64,000 nucleotides of DNA from Metarhizium brunneum. Lineage: Eukaryota; Ascomycota; Sordariomycetes; Hypocreales; Clavicipitaceae. The position numbers were made by a program, and so were the translations under genes. Below the pieces are notes generated by a model. The model was not told where the DNA came from and did no database searches. It was given only the letters and a program-made list of their open reading frames with translations. The stretch spans positions 4,030,001 through 4,094,000 of the forward strand of contig NC_089424.1 of the NCBI RefSeq assembly GCF_013426205.1, written 5' to 3'. Shown here piece after piece: positions 35,142-46,682 of the stretch (positions are counted from its first letter, which is position 1; every line of letters starts with the position of its first letter).

Positions 35142-36139
35142 TGCAATCACACATCTAAATATAAACATCACCAAACCCTTGGTTGAGGCTTGTTCCGATC
35201 AACATGCTCCACAAGGCGACGTTAAAACCAAGTAGTATACCTGGCTGTGCCACGGCTAGTCATGTCAATCCTTAGGCAATAAAACGCTAAAAAATGAAAT
35301 GCGTGTTGGTGATTGTTGTTCTAGGGTAGTATTTAATTGCTGCGCCCCTGGATGACGGAGTCTGATCCACCGAATACGATGCCTCAACACGAGTGGCTAG
35401 GTTACTGACTAGGACGGGTTCAACAAGAGGAGCACACAAGAGGAAAGCATGTTTGCCTTGAATTTTTAAAAATAAGCGCCCAATATCATGTTCTCAACCA
35501 TGACATCGCGCAGCCCCTAATGGGCTCACTATCACCAGGGTGGTCAAGTATGGCTGGCACCGGTGGGGGTAAAGACGAAGCCCTTGTAACAATATGGAAG
35601 CATTTGACGGGCTTTTCAGTGAGCCTTGATTAGAAATCAGCTAAATAACAATCCAATCTATTAACAAAGGCGTTACCTTAAGCATCACCACAAGTGGTAC
35701 TGCGAAGTTTCACCGAAATAGTATAACAAGGATCGCCTTAGCATAGGACTGACTGACAACGGCTTACTTCTGAATGACAGAATGCTTTATGAAGTATTGG
35801 ATGCAGCCATCTGACATATGCCTTCAATGTTTTAGAACCAACGAAACCATCGATCATATCAAAAGGCCACGGACCCCCTTGCTATATCTCCCAGTTGGAT
35901 ATTGTCGGACCTCAGGACGAGTAGATCGTTAGATATCTCGCAAAAAATACTTTCTAGCGGCGCGTAGGTGGTGGAACGACTCAGATATAGGGTAGTCGGA
36001 GGCGTATTGCAAACCGCCATGGATCTCAAGAGGGCGATACGGTCAGATCGAGAAGCTCGTAAATCAGCTGTCCCCGGACCAGATGTTCAGAGCCACGAAT
36101 GTATCAGTCCCACTGAAATCAGCTTGTCAAAAGACCATT
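35142..36139. other. intergenic stretch
   Basis: Upstream of the carboxypeptidase and downstream of the Zn2Cys6 gene. No further gene, RNA or repeat was recognised. Confidence 0.5.
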
Positions 36140-37852
36140 CTAGACAAATGAAGGGATCGTGTCGTTCATGTTGATCACAGCTCTCATGGCGCCGACATAG
36201 TTCACCAGCAGGTCGCCATCCGCATGCAGATCCTGGTGCACCCAGATCGACCGAATCATATGTCTCAGCCATACTTTACTTCTCAGGCCCGGAATATCTT
36301 CAGTCCTGCCAATCAAACTAAGGATCGACGCTCTTCGATCGTCTGATTGTGCCTCACAGGCCAGAATAAACAAGGGAAAGAAGTGAGGGCAGGCACAGGT
36401 TCGGATAGGCCCTTCGAATGCCATGTCTATCAAAGATTCCAGATTCGCAGGCTCTTCACCGGGGCTCTGTGAAGCTCGTGCTAGATAGACTTGTGTCGCC
36501 GTCTGCCATACCTCTACTCCGAGCGTCTCCTGAGGACTCAAACTGGACGAGTCCCGCCTGAGATGGACGTTACCGATTCTCCTCTTGAGGAGGTCTAGAC
36601 TGTCGCGGTACTCCCCGCTCCGACTTGCAGGATCTCGTGGATCAATTAATGCGTTGCATGCCTCAGATAATAAGTTTAATATGGCATACGTTGGATTCGG
36701 ACTAGACTGTGCCTGTGGAAGAGTATTAGCAAATACTGATTGCGTCTGGTCCGCTGGGGCAGACGTGTAGTTTTGATCGTACCGGCCTGTATTTTGTCAA
36801 AGCCGAAAATGTAGTGACGCGGAAATGAAAGTCCTTCGTTTCAGAGACCTCACGGGCCAAAGACTTGTACTGCCAGTGGCGCAAGGGAAATCGGGAGAGT
36901 GTATCATGGTAGTAGACCCAATCAAGCAGGCGGCCAATGTCGCTTTCGTGCCATTGATATTTGAGACAAGTAGTTTGGACGATATCCATGGCTCCTCGTG
37001 TATACCAGAGCCACTCGCCTGAACTTGCACTTGGCAGCATAATCTACATCGGCGCGTTAGCACTGGCTTCAACTTTATTCCAGTGAAACCTCACACCCAC
37101 ATCAAGAGTTCCAAGAAGCATTGAGGCAGCCACTTGTCGCGCTGCTTGTGTCCAAGTTCGTGTTTCTTCCTTTGCTGAAGCAGCTAGGAAATGGAGCGCC
37201 GATATCTTCAGCCTCATGGTCTGTTGATTCAAGCCACTGTGGTGAAATGAAGCAAAGGCCAGCAGCGCGTAGAAGGCAGCATATCCGGAGAGCGTATCAT
37301 TTTCCAGAGCCATTCTGAGAAGTACATCTCTCATTTGTGACAGGTCAGCATCGAATGTGACCAACGAGAGGTGAGCAGAGTCGTGAACTAAGACGTTCAA
37401 CATTAGCTTACTCCGCAACATCATTCCTCCCATTGCACCTTTTTGCGCTTACAGTAGTTCAATAATTGCATATTACTGGCGCTTAGTTGCGGTAGCTTCC
37501 ACAAGTTGGAAAGGCGTGGAATGGGGTCGAGGAATGATTCTTGATGATGATACAGTTCCATATCCGACCAAGTTGTGTTGATAAATGAGAAGTCGGTCTT
37601 CTGGTTTCGAGATATCAGGGCCGACAGCGGACTAGACGAAGTAACGCGTCTTTTGTCGTCGTCTCTGGGCCACGATAGGCGCATCCCATATCCCTGACAG
37701 CATCGCCGAGCTCCAATACACTTCTGGCACTTGGGAAAGCCGCCATCACATCGGATCCTTCGATCTAAGCAAGGGTGAGCGGGGAGACGTTCCCACCTTG
37801 ATGTCACAAATCACTTACCTTTGCATGTCCAACAGCTTTTGCGAGACCCCAT
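36140..37852 (-). CDS. Zn2Cys6 transcription factor with fungal-specific TF domain
   Basis: Five minus-strand exons (37852-37819, 37764-37453, 37387-37101, 37043-36783, 36712-36140) give 488 residues. The first 34-bp exon plus the second form the zinc cluster: Cys7, Cys10, Cys17, Cys24, Cys27 and Cys34 with the basic KDRRIRCDGG loop, starting MGSRKSCWTC. The middle and C-terminal parts match the fungal transcription-factor regulatory domain (PF11951 type): LLNYFHDSAHLSL, SGEWLWYTRGAMDIV, DWVYYHDTLSRFPLRHW, ILNLLSEACNALIDP and a long helical tail. It should act in the nucleus on CGG-containing sites. It is divergent from the NmrA-like gene (653 bp apart) and so could regulate it; with the fusion gene nearby, a pathway-specific role is possible but unproven. 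Confidence 0.88.
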
Positions 37853-38505
37853 GGTGGCGGTCGGCTCGGCAGCTCACACCAGGTTGCGAAGGAAGTTGGA
37901 ATCCTAAACACACCGACATGACGATAAAAAAGAGGCAATGAGTGTACTTCTCTCACGAGACCCACATACGCAAGTCTTGCCATCAAGGCGTGACGTTATT
38001 TGTCAGCCTGTTTAGCATTTCAAGCCTCTTTCTCCGCATGATCCGGGGAACGCCGGCTACCAGTGTGGGAATTGATGGTTGGCTTCAATGTTATTTGAAG
38101 ACGGATCTTCCAATGGCGTTATTCCTGCAGCGCCACAGGTTGTCAAGGGACCCACCAGAAGCAACTTTTGTCGAGCCCATGAGTCGATTGCATCTATTCC
38201 CAGCGAAGTTATGTATGTAGCTTTCTCGGGAACCTGGAACCTCGCGGTCGCGGCTCGCCCTCTACATGTCAAAAGTGCAACACCGGCCCAACGATTTACT
38301 GAACGCGTAATGCATTAGAAATCAAGAGGGACATGGGCACTTGAGCCGTGGTTAGTAGCAGCCGTGGTCTGCTTTTACGTATATAAACATGCAACTACCA
38401 ACCCCAATAGCAACAGTTCTTACACAAGCTCATCATCAGAATTTGTTTTCCCACTCATCCATCTGAGATTCACAGCATACCAGCTACCCTTACACTATAC
38501 TAAAC
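37853..38505. other. shared intergenic region between two divergent genes
   Basis: The 653-bp gap serves as upstream region for both the Zn2Cys6 factor (minus) and the NmrA-like gene (plus). A TATA-like box for the latter is listed separately. No ORF here is credible. Confidence 0.5.
38380..38387 (+). promoter_or_regulatory. TATA box of the NmrA-like gene
   Basis: TATATAAA at 38380-38387, about 120 bp before the ATG. A pyrimidine-rich stretch follows before the start, as is common in fungal promoters. Confidence 0.5.
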
Positions 38506-39426
38506 ATGGCTACCTACCTTGTTACGCAGGCCACAGGTGAGCAAGGCAAATGGGTTATCAAGCACCTCCTCGCAGCATCCGTCAAAGTCCACGCCGTCGT
38601 CCGCGACCTTCAAAAAGTCCCCCCTATCCTCAAGAACCCCGGCGTAACTCTCTTCCAAGGCGAAAGCAGGAACTTTGATGAAATCTACCAAGCAGCCCAA
38701 GGTTGCACGGCAGCATTTCTAAATACCTTTCCCATCCCCGGCCTGGAAGCTCTCCAGGCCAAGACCATTGTAGACGCATGCAGGAAAGCGGGAGTTGAAA
38801 CTCTTGTTGCGTCCACAACCTTCACCGTTGGTGACAGGGCCTCGTGGGATCACGAAAAGACGGACGAATGCCAACTACGCGAGTATTTTGTTTCCAAGGC
38901 AGAGGTGGAGGATACCGTTCGTCGGGCCGGTTTCCGAGCCTACACTATTCTTCGACCGGCGATTCTTCATCAGGACTTTCTGATGCCGGGGGCGACTCAG
39001 AATTACCCTAGACTACCTACGCACGGAGAGCTAGACCACGCGTTTGATAACGGTGTAAAGGCGCCGTTTACGGATGCAAACGACGTTGGGCGGTTTGCTG
39101 CGGCAGCCTTGCGGGATCCGGATACCTATGGTGGTCAGGAGATTGACCTTGGTAGCGAGGCACTTTCCATTCAAGAGGCACATGATATTCTTGTCAAGGT
39201 TAGTGGTAGACAGGTCGGGCTGAGAAAGCGAACGCCTGAGGAACAGGAGCAAATTAAGCCCACGGTATTTGGTCAGCGATTTCAACTGTATGCGAACGTG
39301 GCAGATTTTAGTGGAAAAGTCGCTGCCGCGAAAGACGTCGCGTCCAAGTTTGGCATTCCGTTTACCACGTTGAAGGAATCGTTGGAGAGGGATAAAGCTC
39401 GGCTCTTGGAGTGCCTGCCAGCTTGA
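38506..39426 (+). CDS. NmrA-like NAD(P)-binding protein
   Basis: A single exon of 306 codons from the ATG at 38506, which has a good context (AAACATGGCT). The N-terminus is a Rossmann beta-alpha-beta with TQATGEQGKW at residues 7-16, and HAVVRD follows the second strand. STTFTVGDRASWDHEKTDE and YTILRPAILHQDF fit the atypical short-chain dehydrogenase (NmrA) fold. The catalytic Tyr-x3-Lys of active reductases appears as YFVSK near residue 129. Members are redox-sensing regulators or isoflavone-reductase-like enzymes; which applies cannot be told. It is divergent from the Zn2Cys6 gene, suggesting coordinated control. Confidence 0.9.
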   Translation: MATYLVTQATGEQGKWVIKHLLAASVKVHAVVRDLQKVPPILKNPGVTLFQGESRNFDEIYQAAQGCTAAFLNTFPIPGLEALQAKTIVDACRKAGVETLVASTTFTVGDRASWDHEKTDECQLREYFVSKAEVEDTVRRAGFRAYTILRPAILHQDFLMPGATQNYPRLPTHGELDHAFDNGVKAPFTDANDVGRFAAAALRDPDTYGGQEIDLGSEALSIQEAHDILVKVSGRQVGLRKRTPEEQEQIKPTVFGQRFQLYANVADFSGKVAAAKDVASKFGIPFTTLKESLERDKARLLECLPA

Positions 39427-39808
39427 TCGCATGTCCGTGGTCAATGTAAGAGGTTGAAGAAACCTCTTGGTGTAATTAGTTTTGACAAGTCAGTTGACTT
39501 GTGGCATGATTTCTCAAGAAATTGCAATTGTATCTTCTTGTTATATTAGTACAGCATTGAAATCCATTTGTAGATGGATGACTGCCTGTCGATATTTCAC
39601 CTTCTAACGCCCAATCGTTGTGTTGCGGAGTTTCAAAATTGTGCCAGCAACGGCCGCAACATGGGCCGGTATCATTGTTCGCGAGCCGATCATGTCCAGG
39701 GGGACGTTTTCATGCCAGCAAAACGCTTTTCTGAATGCCCCCTAATTTGGCCGCTCGCAGGTCGCATCACGGAAGCGCTGGACAATGTTTCGTCTTTCGC
39801 AAGCTGGT

Positions 39809-40326
39809 TCAGGGTGAGATTGAGGAAAACTGATGAGAGAAATACAAAGTCAGCCATGTCTGGTCTTCTACCAAGTTCAAGTATACCACAAGCAGGTTTC
39901 CCCCAGGGCCCCATTCTTCCCAATTACACACTTCTTCCGCAACGCCCATCTCGTTCAATGTCAAACCGGTGACAGTATCGGTGGTGCATCTATTATTCTG
40001 CTGGCAGGGTGCGGTATGTGTAAGCTGTGATTTTACTGCAGTTGATTTGATGTACTGTTCGCCATAATAAAATCCCAGCTCGAAGCCGACGTTGCTGTGT
40101 TCACTCATTCCTTTGACCCCTGAAATTGTGCCGGCAACTTTCCAGCCCTTGGTTGTAGAATCTGTGACGGCCGTGGACTGCGTTGTTGAAACGCTGGGGG
40201 TGAGTCCTTGACATCGTCGTCAGTGACAGTCAATGCCATGTCCACCAGGTTTTCTATTTTCAGAACCGTCTGCCGCTCGGTCAAACAGACTGCGTTGCAT
40301 GAGCCCCAATAGGTAGACGAGGACAT
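39809..40326 (-). pseudogene. frameshifted gene for an unrecognised protein
   Basis: Two minus-strand frames follow one another. The upstream one (ATG near 40326, a Trp/Cys-containing start, then QTVLKIENL) reaches about 40190. There reading must shift to the frame that continues with a Ser/Thr-rich stretch, then KGWKVAGTISG and a Cys pair (APCQQNNRC), ending at 39809. No splice site explains the change cleanly, so one indel is likely. The Thr/Ser-rich strands with a GWK(V) turn recall fungal secreted beta-rich proteins, but I cannot name the family and no signal peptide was found. Confidence 0.35.
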
Positions 40327-42668
40327 CAGATGTCATCATTGCACCATGTATAACCCGCCGGGCGGCTTCATGGCCTAGAGGTGAGAGAGACGGTTCTGAA
40401 TGCTTTATTTGTTCGAGGGCCGTAGGGATCACAGACAATTGGCGGTTCGTTTTTCTTTTCTGTCAGAAAAGTTGAGTCAGCTTTGGCATCAATGAAGAAA
40501 AAGGGGCTTGTCGCCAGACAACGAGCTCTGGGCCTCAACAGAATTTGATGAGCGAATATATTCGAACATGAGACCTACCTGCCTGGTGTTTCAGGCGAGA
40601 ATTTTGGAATATCCATTGTTACTACGAAGAGTCCACCACCGCGTCTGGTAATAGTGTCAAGTGTCAAGAACCTACGCCTGCGCCACGGCAAGATGGGCCT
40701 AGCACATGATCCTTCTGCGCGAACAAATACGTTGGGCACATCCTGTGTCAATATCAGGGGCAAAGCAGGGATCAATTGACCTCATTGCCGCGCTTGGTCC
40801 AGCAATATCCATCAAGGTAATAGTATTGGGGTGGCTTACCGCTTCTTCAAGTGTTGATACGGTGGCCCTTTTGGTGAATTAACCGGTTATAACGGCGTAG
40901 GCGTGCTTGCGAAGATCCGAAGTGCCGTATTAACCAAAGAGAAGACGACAAACCTCACCATCTGCCTGAATTCCCACGACATCTCCGACCCCCGGATTGC
41001 TCAGTCGCCACCAAGGCTCTACTCGGCGTTATCCCGGAAGTCTAAATTAGCAAGGAGATTCTTCGTGTTGGGATTCGGATGGCAGTGTCTTCTGGAGTAC
41101 TCAACAGATGATTGGCATTCCTCCAGTTCGCCACTAGCACAACGTTTTCAAGTGATTTATGGATCATTGGTTTAGTAGGTCATATCGCCATTGGCCCTCT
41201 GATGTGTTTCAGGCTGTAGCTCACGGATGATCCCTGTTTTTCAACGATGAAAAGTTGACATGCCGAATTATTGCCCCGGCGCCGTCAACCAGGCTGGCTC
41301 GGGTTGACCCACGCCATGGTGCTTTTCCGCCGGCTGGAATCAGCGCCAAGTTTGGATGAATCAAGACAGCTAGGAATCCAAAGTATGCAGAAGGGTGTGT
41401 AGATGTATGCTCACAGGCCCGAACGTAGCCACCCTGTGTCACACTGGACGCTCACATGAGCCTACTGCATAGGGTAGTAGCATGTCTATGTGGTTGAATC
41501 TTATAACTATTAGTTTTTTCGGTGCATTTATGGCTAGAATGACTGCAATGCTTTCCATATACGTGGCTGTCTACCTCACATGCGGCAACGGAACTTGGAT
41601 GAGATTGCCACACAGAGGAAAAGAAATCGCCTCGTTAGTGAAGCGGCGTAAAATATAATCTCAAACACACCCTCGGGGGTAGGCCATCTCCTGCACAGCC
41701 ATGCGCTTTTATTCTTTTGTTGGGAACATGGGCACCAGTGGGTTTGTTAAACAGTCGGGTCTCCTGGGTGGGCCGTTTTGTGGCCTCGTGATTCTTCTTC
41801 ATCTGCATATTGGTGCCCTTCGTCGAGATGCTGATTCATGGATGGGTCGGTAGTATCGTCAATGATGAATGCTACATCGCTACTGTCGGAGAACGGATGT
41901 GTAAACACTGCAGATGTCGTCTCGGTACATGCATGTGTAGCTGCAATGCTCTACTACGTGTCACTTTTATTTTTTAGAGGCGCTCAATATTGTCACGACA
42001 TTTGCTTGTGCACCTCTGTCTTCATTGCATACCTGCATGCAACCCAATATTCGTCATCTGCGCTAACCTGTCGCATCCGGGGCTCATCCCAGCTTTCTAT
42101 TGCCGTTCCAGAGATTTACCGGCGACATCCACATAATGTGGAATCTGGGTTGTTGCTGACCACGTTCCGGGACAATTAAAGTGGCATGATTTCAAGCTTC
42201 TCCATGCGTCCATGGTGCCTGAGGTTATCCCGGATAGACTCTGGACTTGATCAAGCCATCCGCAACAGGCCCGGCCCGGAAGGTCGCGATCTCGGCCCCC
42301 ATAAATATTGACTCACAACCATGTGTGATTCGTCGAACCGATGACGCGATGTACCCCCAGATTGGGGTCCAATATGTCGAGTCGGGAAATAATGACTTCG
42401 TCATGCAGCGTTCAGACACCGAGATCCAGACGCCGAGGGAAGACCGCATGCCGAGAGCCCGTCCGGATCTTCGTGATTCCATGTCACCCGATCCATGTAT
42501 GACTTCTAGATGGGAGACTTGCAGAAGCTTATAAGCACCTCTCGAGACTCCTATTTGGCTTTTCCCATCATCACAGTTTCATCACTTCCATCACTTCATT
42601 GACAATCACCATCTACTTCTCGATATTTGGACTTACACCAGTCCATTTACCCTCCAACATCTATCAAC
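40327..42668. other. long intergenic stretch
   Basis: 2.3 kb without a supported gene. The final 130 bp before the nitrilase ATG are CT-rich with TTATAAG at about 42529, a plausible promoter and 5' leader. Open frames at 40.9-41.2 and 41.8-42.2 kb carry no motif. Confidence 0.5.
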
Positions 42669-43964
42669 ATGGTTGCTACTATTCGTCAGTACAAGGCTGC
42701 TTGTGTGCAAGCTGAGCCTGGATGGCTCAACCTTGAGAAAGCAGTCAAGAAGACTGTTGACTTGATCCTCGAAGCTGGCGAGAAGGATTGCAAGCTTATT
42801 GCCTTTCCCGAAGTTTGTAAGTTGCCCATACAACAATCCCTCCTGTGCAATGCTAACAAGTTGTAGGGATTCCTGGGTAGATATTTTCCCCGAAATAACT
42901 CCTGACATGGCAAGTACTTAAGCTAATATTCAAATCAAGATTTCCCTATTGGCTGTGGCGTGTGAACTACCAAGATTCGCTGCCCCTCCTCAAGAAGTTT
43001 CACCAGAACAGCATGCGGCCCGACTCGGACGAAATGCGACGAATTCGCGAGGCTGCCAAGGCCGCTAAGATCTACGTCTCGTTGGGTTATTCCGAGCTCG
43101 ACGGCCATACCATGTACATGGCGCAGATCATCATTGATCCAACCGGAACCGTCATCAACCACCGTCGCAAGATCAAGCCCACCCATGTCGAGAAGCTTGT
43201 ATTTGGCGAGGGAAGCGGTGACTCTCTTCACGCCGTAGTCGAGACTGAAATTGGCAATCTCGGCCACTTGAACTGCTGGGAAAATGTACGCGTGCCCGTA
43301 TGCCCACCCAGACAAGCATGCTGACAAGCGTAGATGAACCCCTTCCTCAAGGCACTCAACGCCAGCAAACATGAGGAAATCCACGTAGCCGCATGGCCCG
43401 TGTACGGCCCCGGCTCGGCCATCAAGTACCCCGATCCATACACGAACGCGTCCGAAATCCAATCCGACCACGTTACACCCGCGTACGCATACGAGACTGG
43501 CGCCTGGACTCTAGCCCCAACCCAGGTTGTCACGCGCGAGGGAGCCCGTCTCGGACTTCCCGTTCGGCTGCAAAACGACGAGGCTGCCCTCGACGGGGAA
43601 GCTGATATTATTGGAAACGGCTACTCCAGAGTCTATCGTCCAGACGGATTCCGCGCCGTTGACGACCCGGCCAAGACCTTTGACGGACTCGTCATTGTCG
43701 ACATTGACTTGGACGAGAATCTGCTGACCAAGAAGATTGCCGACTTTGTATGTTGAAACTAATGATTCATGTGTCGTAAGAAATGCTAACACAAAGTTGA
43801 ATAAACAGGGCGGGCACTATATGCGACCGGATCTGATTCGCCTCCTTGTTGACGAGACGCCCAAGACAAATATTGTGGATGCCAACTCTACTGACCCCAA
43901 GACGTTCCCTAGCACTTTAGAGCGACTTGGCTTGGCTAAGCCTCTTCCTTCTGCTGAAAACTAG
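42669..43964 (+). CDS. nitrilase family enzyme
   Basis: Five exons (42669-42816, 42867-42876, 42940-43285, 43334-43747, 43809-43964) give 357 residues from the ATG at 42669. The catalytic triad is visible: Glu48 in AFPEVW, Lys130 in HRRKIKP and Cys165 in LNCWEN. Exon 2 is only 10 bp but encodes the conserved W-I-P-G that joins PEV to [10 protein letters not shown], so it is needed. Nitrilases hydrolyse nitriles to acid plus ammonia; fungal relatives act on arylaceto- or aliphatic nitriles or on cyanide. The sequence around Cys165 (CWENMNPF) looks more like nitrilases than cyanide hydratases, but the substrate is open. It is probably cytosolic and oligomeric (helical filaments in the family). 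Given the tryptophan-cleaving fusion 11 kb away, an indole nitrile is a thinkable substrate; this is speculation. Confidence 0.9.
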
Positions 43965-45249
43965 CCTCATTGTCTCCGTGTACATTCACTTCTCCTCTCT
44001 TGTTACTATAGACTTGAAAATTGAGTTCTGGCTGTTGCCCACTTTATACTAGTGTTTTTCTCGCTTTCGACGTTTGAATGTGGCAGTGAACTGTCTTTAG
44101 CAGATTCGTGAAGATGTATCATCCAACATAAATGAGTTCTTGATTCCTAGTACCACCTGGGGAAACAGGCCTAGTGTTGTACTTGGTCAGGAAATCCCAA
44201 GCTCTCGGCTATGTTGATGACTTGTATTTCTCTCTGAAGATCCGAACGCTATAATTATTTAGATCCCGTGACGTTCTCAGGCCAGAACATCATAAGCTTG
44301 CTTTTCACAGAATGTATTGCAATTTCTGGCAGTAATCGCTCTAATACTCTATTTATGGTTTACCACAACTCATGTATTATGATGTGTGTTTACACGGTGT
44401 TTCTTTTGGTCTGTCACGGTTCTCTGGTTTAGCCACCGCCAGGCACATAGACTTGACGTGACTAGGCTGTACCTGATGGAGTTGTTTACACGAGCATTGA
44501 GGTATTAAGAAAGACAAGATTGATATCTTAATAATATAAACAAGGAGTTACTTACGACTTCTTCCCATGACAGATCGAAAAAACCCATCCCCCCTGTCCA
44601 AAAAAGATTGCAGATGGCAGGGGCATGAAGCAACGGCAACTAGTGCATTCGGCTAGGACAGGCAATGAAGATTCTGGAATCCGTTGTGGCTATAGTCGAT
44701 TATTGTTGCTGTATTTTGCACAGAAACCTGTCTACAATATGTCATGTGCATCGAATGTCTTACGCTGGCTCTGTAAAGAAGTAACAGGTCAGTATACAAA
44801 TTCTTGCTGAACTGAGGAACTTGGCTCCTACATATTGTGAGCCATTGCGTTACTTGCTAGTTCATTCCAATTCTGAAGACGAGTAATACATTTCTGCCAT
44901 TCATGAAGGTCAAAGACCATTTTTGGCTATGACGCTGGCATGCTTTGTTGAGCCTCCCTTGCTTCTTCATTTCGAATTCGTCTGCAGCGCGAGATCTTGC
45001 GCATTTATTGCGAAAGATGTCGGGTACTGCTACGGGAGAATCTATTGCTAAAAGGGTAGAGCAAAGCCTTGCAACGCGGAGATTCAACGTTGGCGCTGCA
45101 TGTGATCGTAAATTTGAGGAAAGAGTTTGCGCGCCACAGGAACGTACGCCTCCAAAGTCTCGAGTTTCGATTCGACAACTTCATCTACGAGATTCTGCAA
45201 GAGAATATTGAACGGCAGCATAATTCCTGCGCGGTAAATTTAACCAGTC
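43965..45249. other. intergenic stretch
   Basis: No gene, RNA or repeat could be supported. Short frames near 44.6 and 44.95 kb are not convincing. Confidence 0.5.
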
Positions 45250-46225
45250 ATGGAACAAGCCCAGCAGAGCCAGCCAGACGCCTTGGCCGCACGCATCTAC
45301 CTGGGTTCGACCCTCGATTCTGCTGCGCTTCGATAACGCTGACTTTTGGGTGTAGGTAACCTCCCGTATACGGCCAAACCCTACGACATTGAGGAATTGC
45401 TCGCCGCCAATGGCTTCGACCATTTTCAAAAGATCCATATATCCATAGACCCCGTCAGTGGGCGAAACCCCGGCTACTGCTTCGTCGACTTCCCCGACCG
45501 CGACACTGCCGGCCATGCCCTTGCCTCCTTGAGCGCAACCATCAGCGGACGGCCTATCAAGGTCGGCCCCTGCGACCCCAAGAAGCAGCGCGATCGAGGC
45601 GGGAACCACGAGGCCGACTCTTCTTCCCGGCGATGGGGCGATTGGAGCACCCAATCCAGCGATGGCGGGATTGCCACTGGGCGATTCGACACCAAGGGCG
45701 CCGAACAGGGTCCCTACTGGGCAGTGGATCATTTTGAAAACATGGTAGAGAGCCTCGAGGGGCGGAGGCTCTACGTCGGCGGGTTGGGGAAGATGGTTGA
45801 CCAAGCTCAACACAACCGAGAAATCACGGAGCTCTTCTCCGACTTCACCCCGTGTGTGGAAACCTCTCATTCTTATACTGCATCGTGCCTTTACTAATTG
45901 CCAGGTATATACTAGGACGGCGATTGGCAAACGAATCACGCCGTATGAAAGGACGAGATTCATGCCAGGCAACCACCACTACTGCTTCGTCGACTTCGAA
46001 ACCAGGGAGCAGGCGAACGCAGCGAAGAAGGCCCTACACACCAGGACCATTCCGGGGGGCAGGCTGAAGGTTTCGGTGGCCGGTGGCATACCGAACAAGC
46101 TGGCAAATCCCGACACGGGTGTCAGATACGGTCGGAGTGTGTACGATGGTTCCCGTTCAGGAAACACGGCGCCTTCGAATAGGGCCGCAGCATCCACTGA
46201 CTGGCGCAGGAGAGATGACGAGTAA
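45250..46225 (+). CDS. RNA-binding protein with two RRM domains
   Basis: Three exons (45250-45304, 45356-45855, 45905-46225) give 291 residues from the ATG at 45250. RRM1 runs from about residue 16: RIYLGNLPY is RNP2, and NPGYCFVDF is RNP1. RRM2 has RLYVGGLGKM (RNP2) and NHHYCFVDF (RNP1). A charged Gly/Ser linker separates them and the tail is Ser/Arg-rich. Intron 2 uses a GTGGAA donor, the only choice that keeps phase 0. Such proteins bind single-stranded RNA in mRNA processing or organelle RNA metabolism; no more specific orthologue is recognised. It is likely nuclear or cytosolic, with no targeting signal clear. Confidence 0.85.
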
Positions 46226-46682
46226 CTGGGCCGTGAAGTGTCACTTTTTTTCGTATAAGCATATTTGCGGGCGTCGAGAATATAGCAACCGTCCGCTTTG
46301 TTTGACTCAGCAAACCCACCAACCGACCTACCCTGAATCACAGCTCACGGAAAATTAAGACATTCATATCAACAACGGCAGCTGCCTAAACTGACAAATG
46401 GCTCATTTTGTGTATAAAACACTGCACGGGACCAGCTCTCAATGGAGTGCTCACTCCTCAAATAACTCTCACTTTAAATTGATACAATTCACTGTCGGCG
46501 ACAATAGCCAATCAAGTGCACCTGCAGGCACCTGGGGATGAGGCCTGGCTGGTCCGAGCAGCGGCGAGCACCACGACAGACCGCCTTAATCATGACTCTG
46601 GGCGACATGTGGAGATATTCCGACTCAAATGCTCGCAAGAACGGAATCAGCCTAAAGCGTGGGCTGCTTTTAATCGCTAGCT
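46226..46682. other. intergenic stretch
   Basis: Separates the RRM gene from the phosphotransferase-like gene. Nothing else was seen. Confidence 0.5.
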
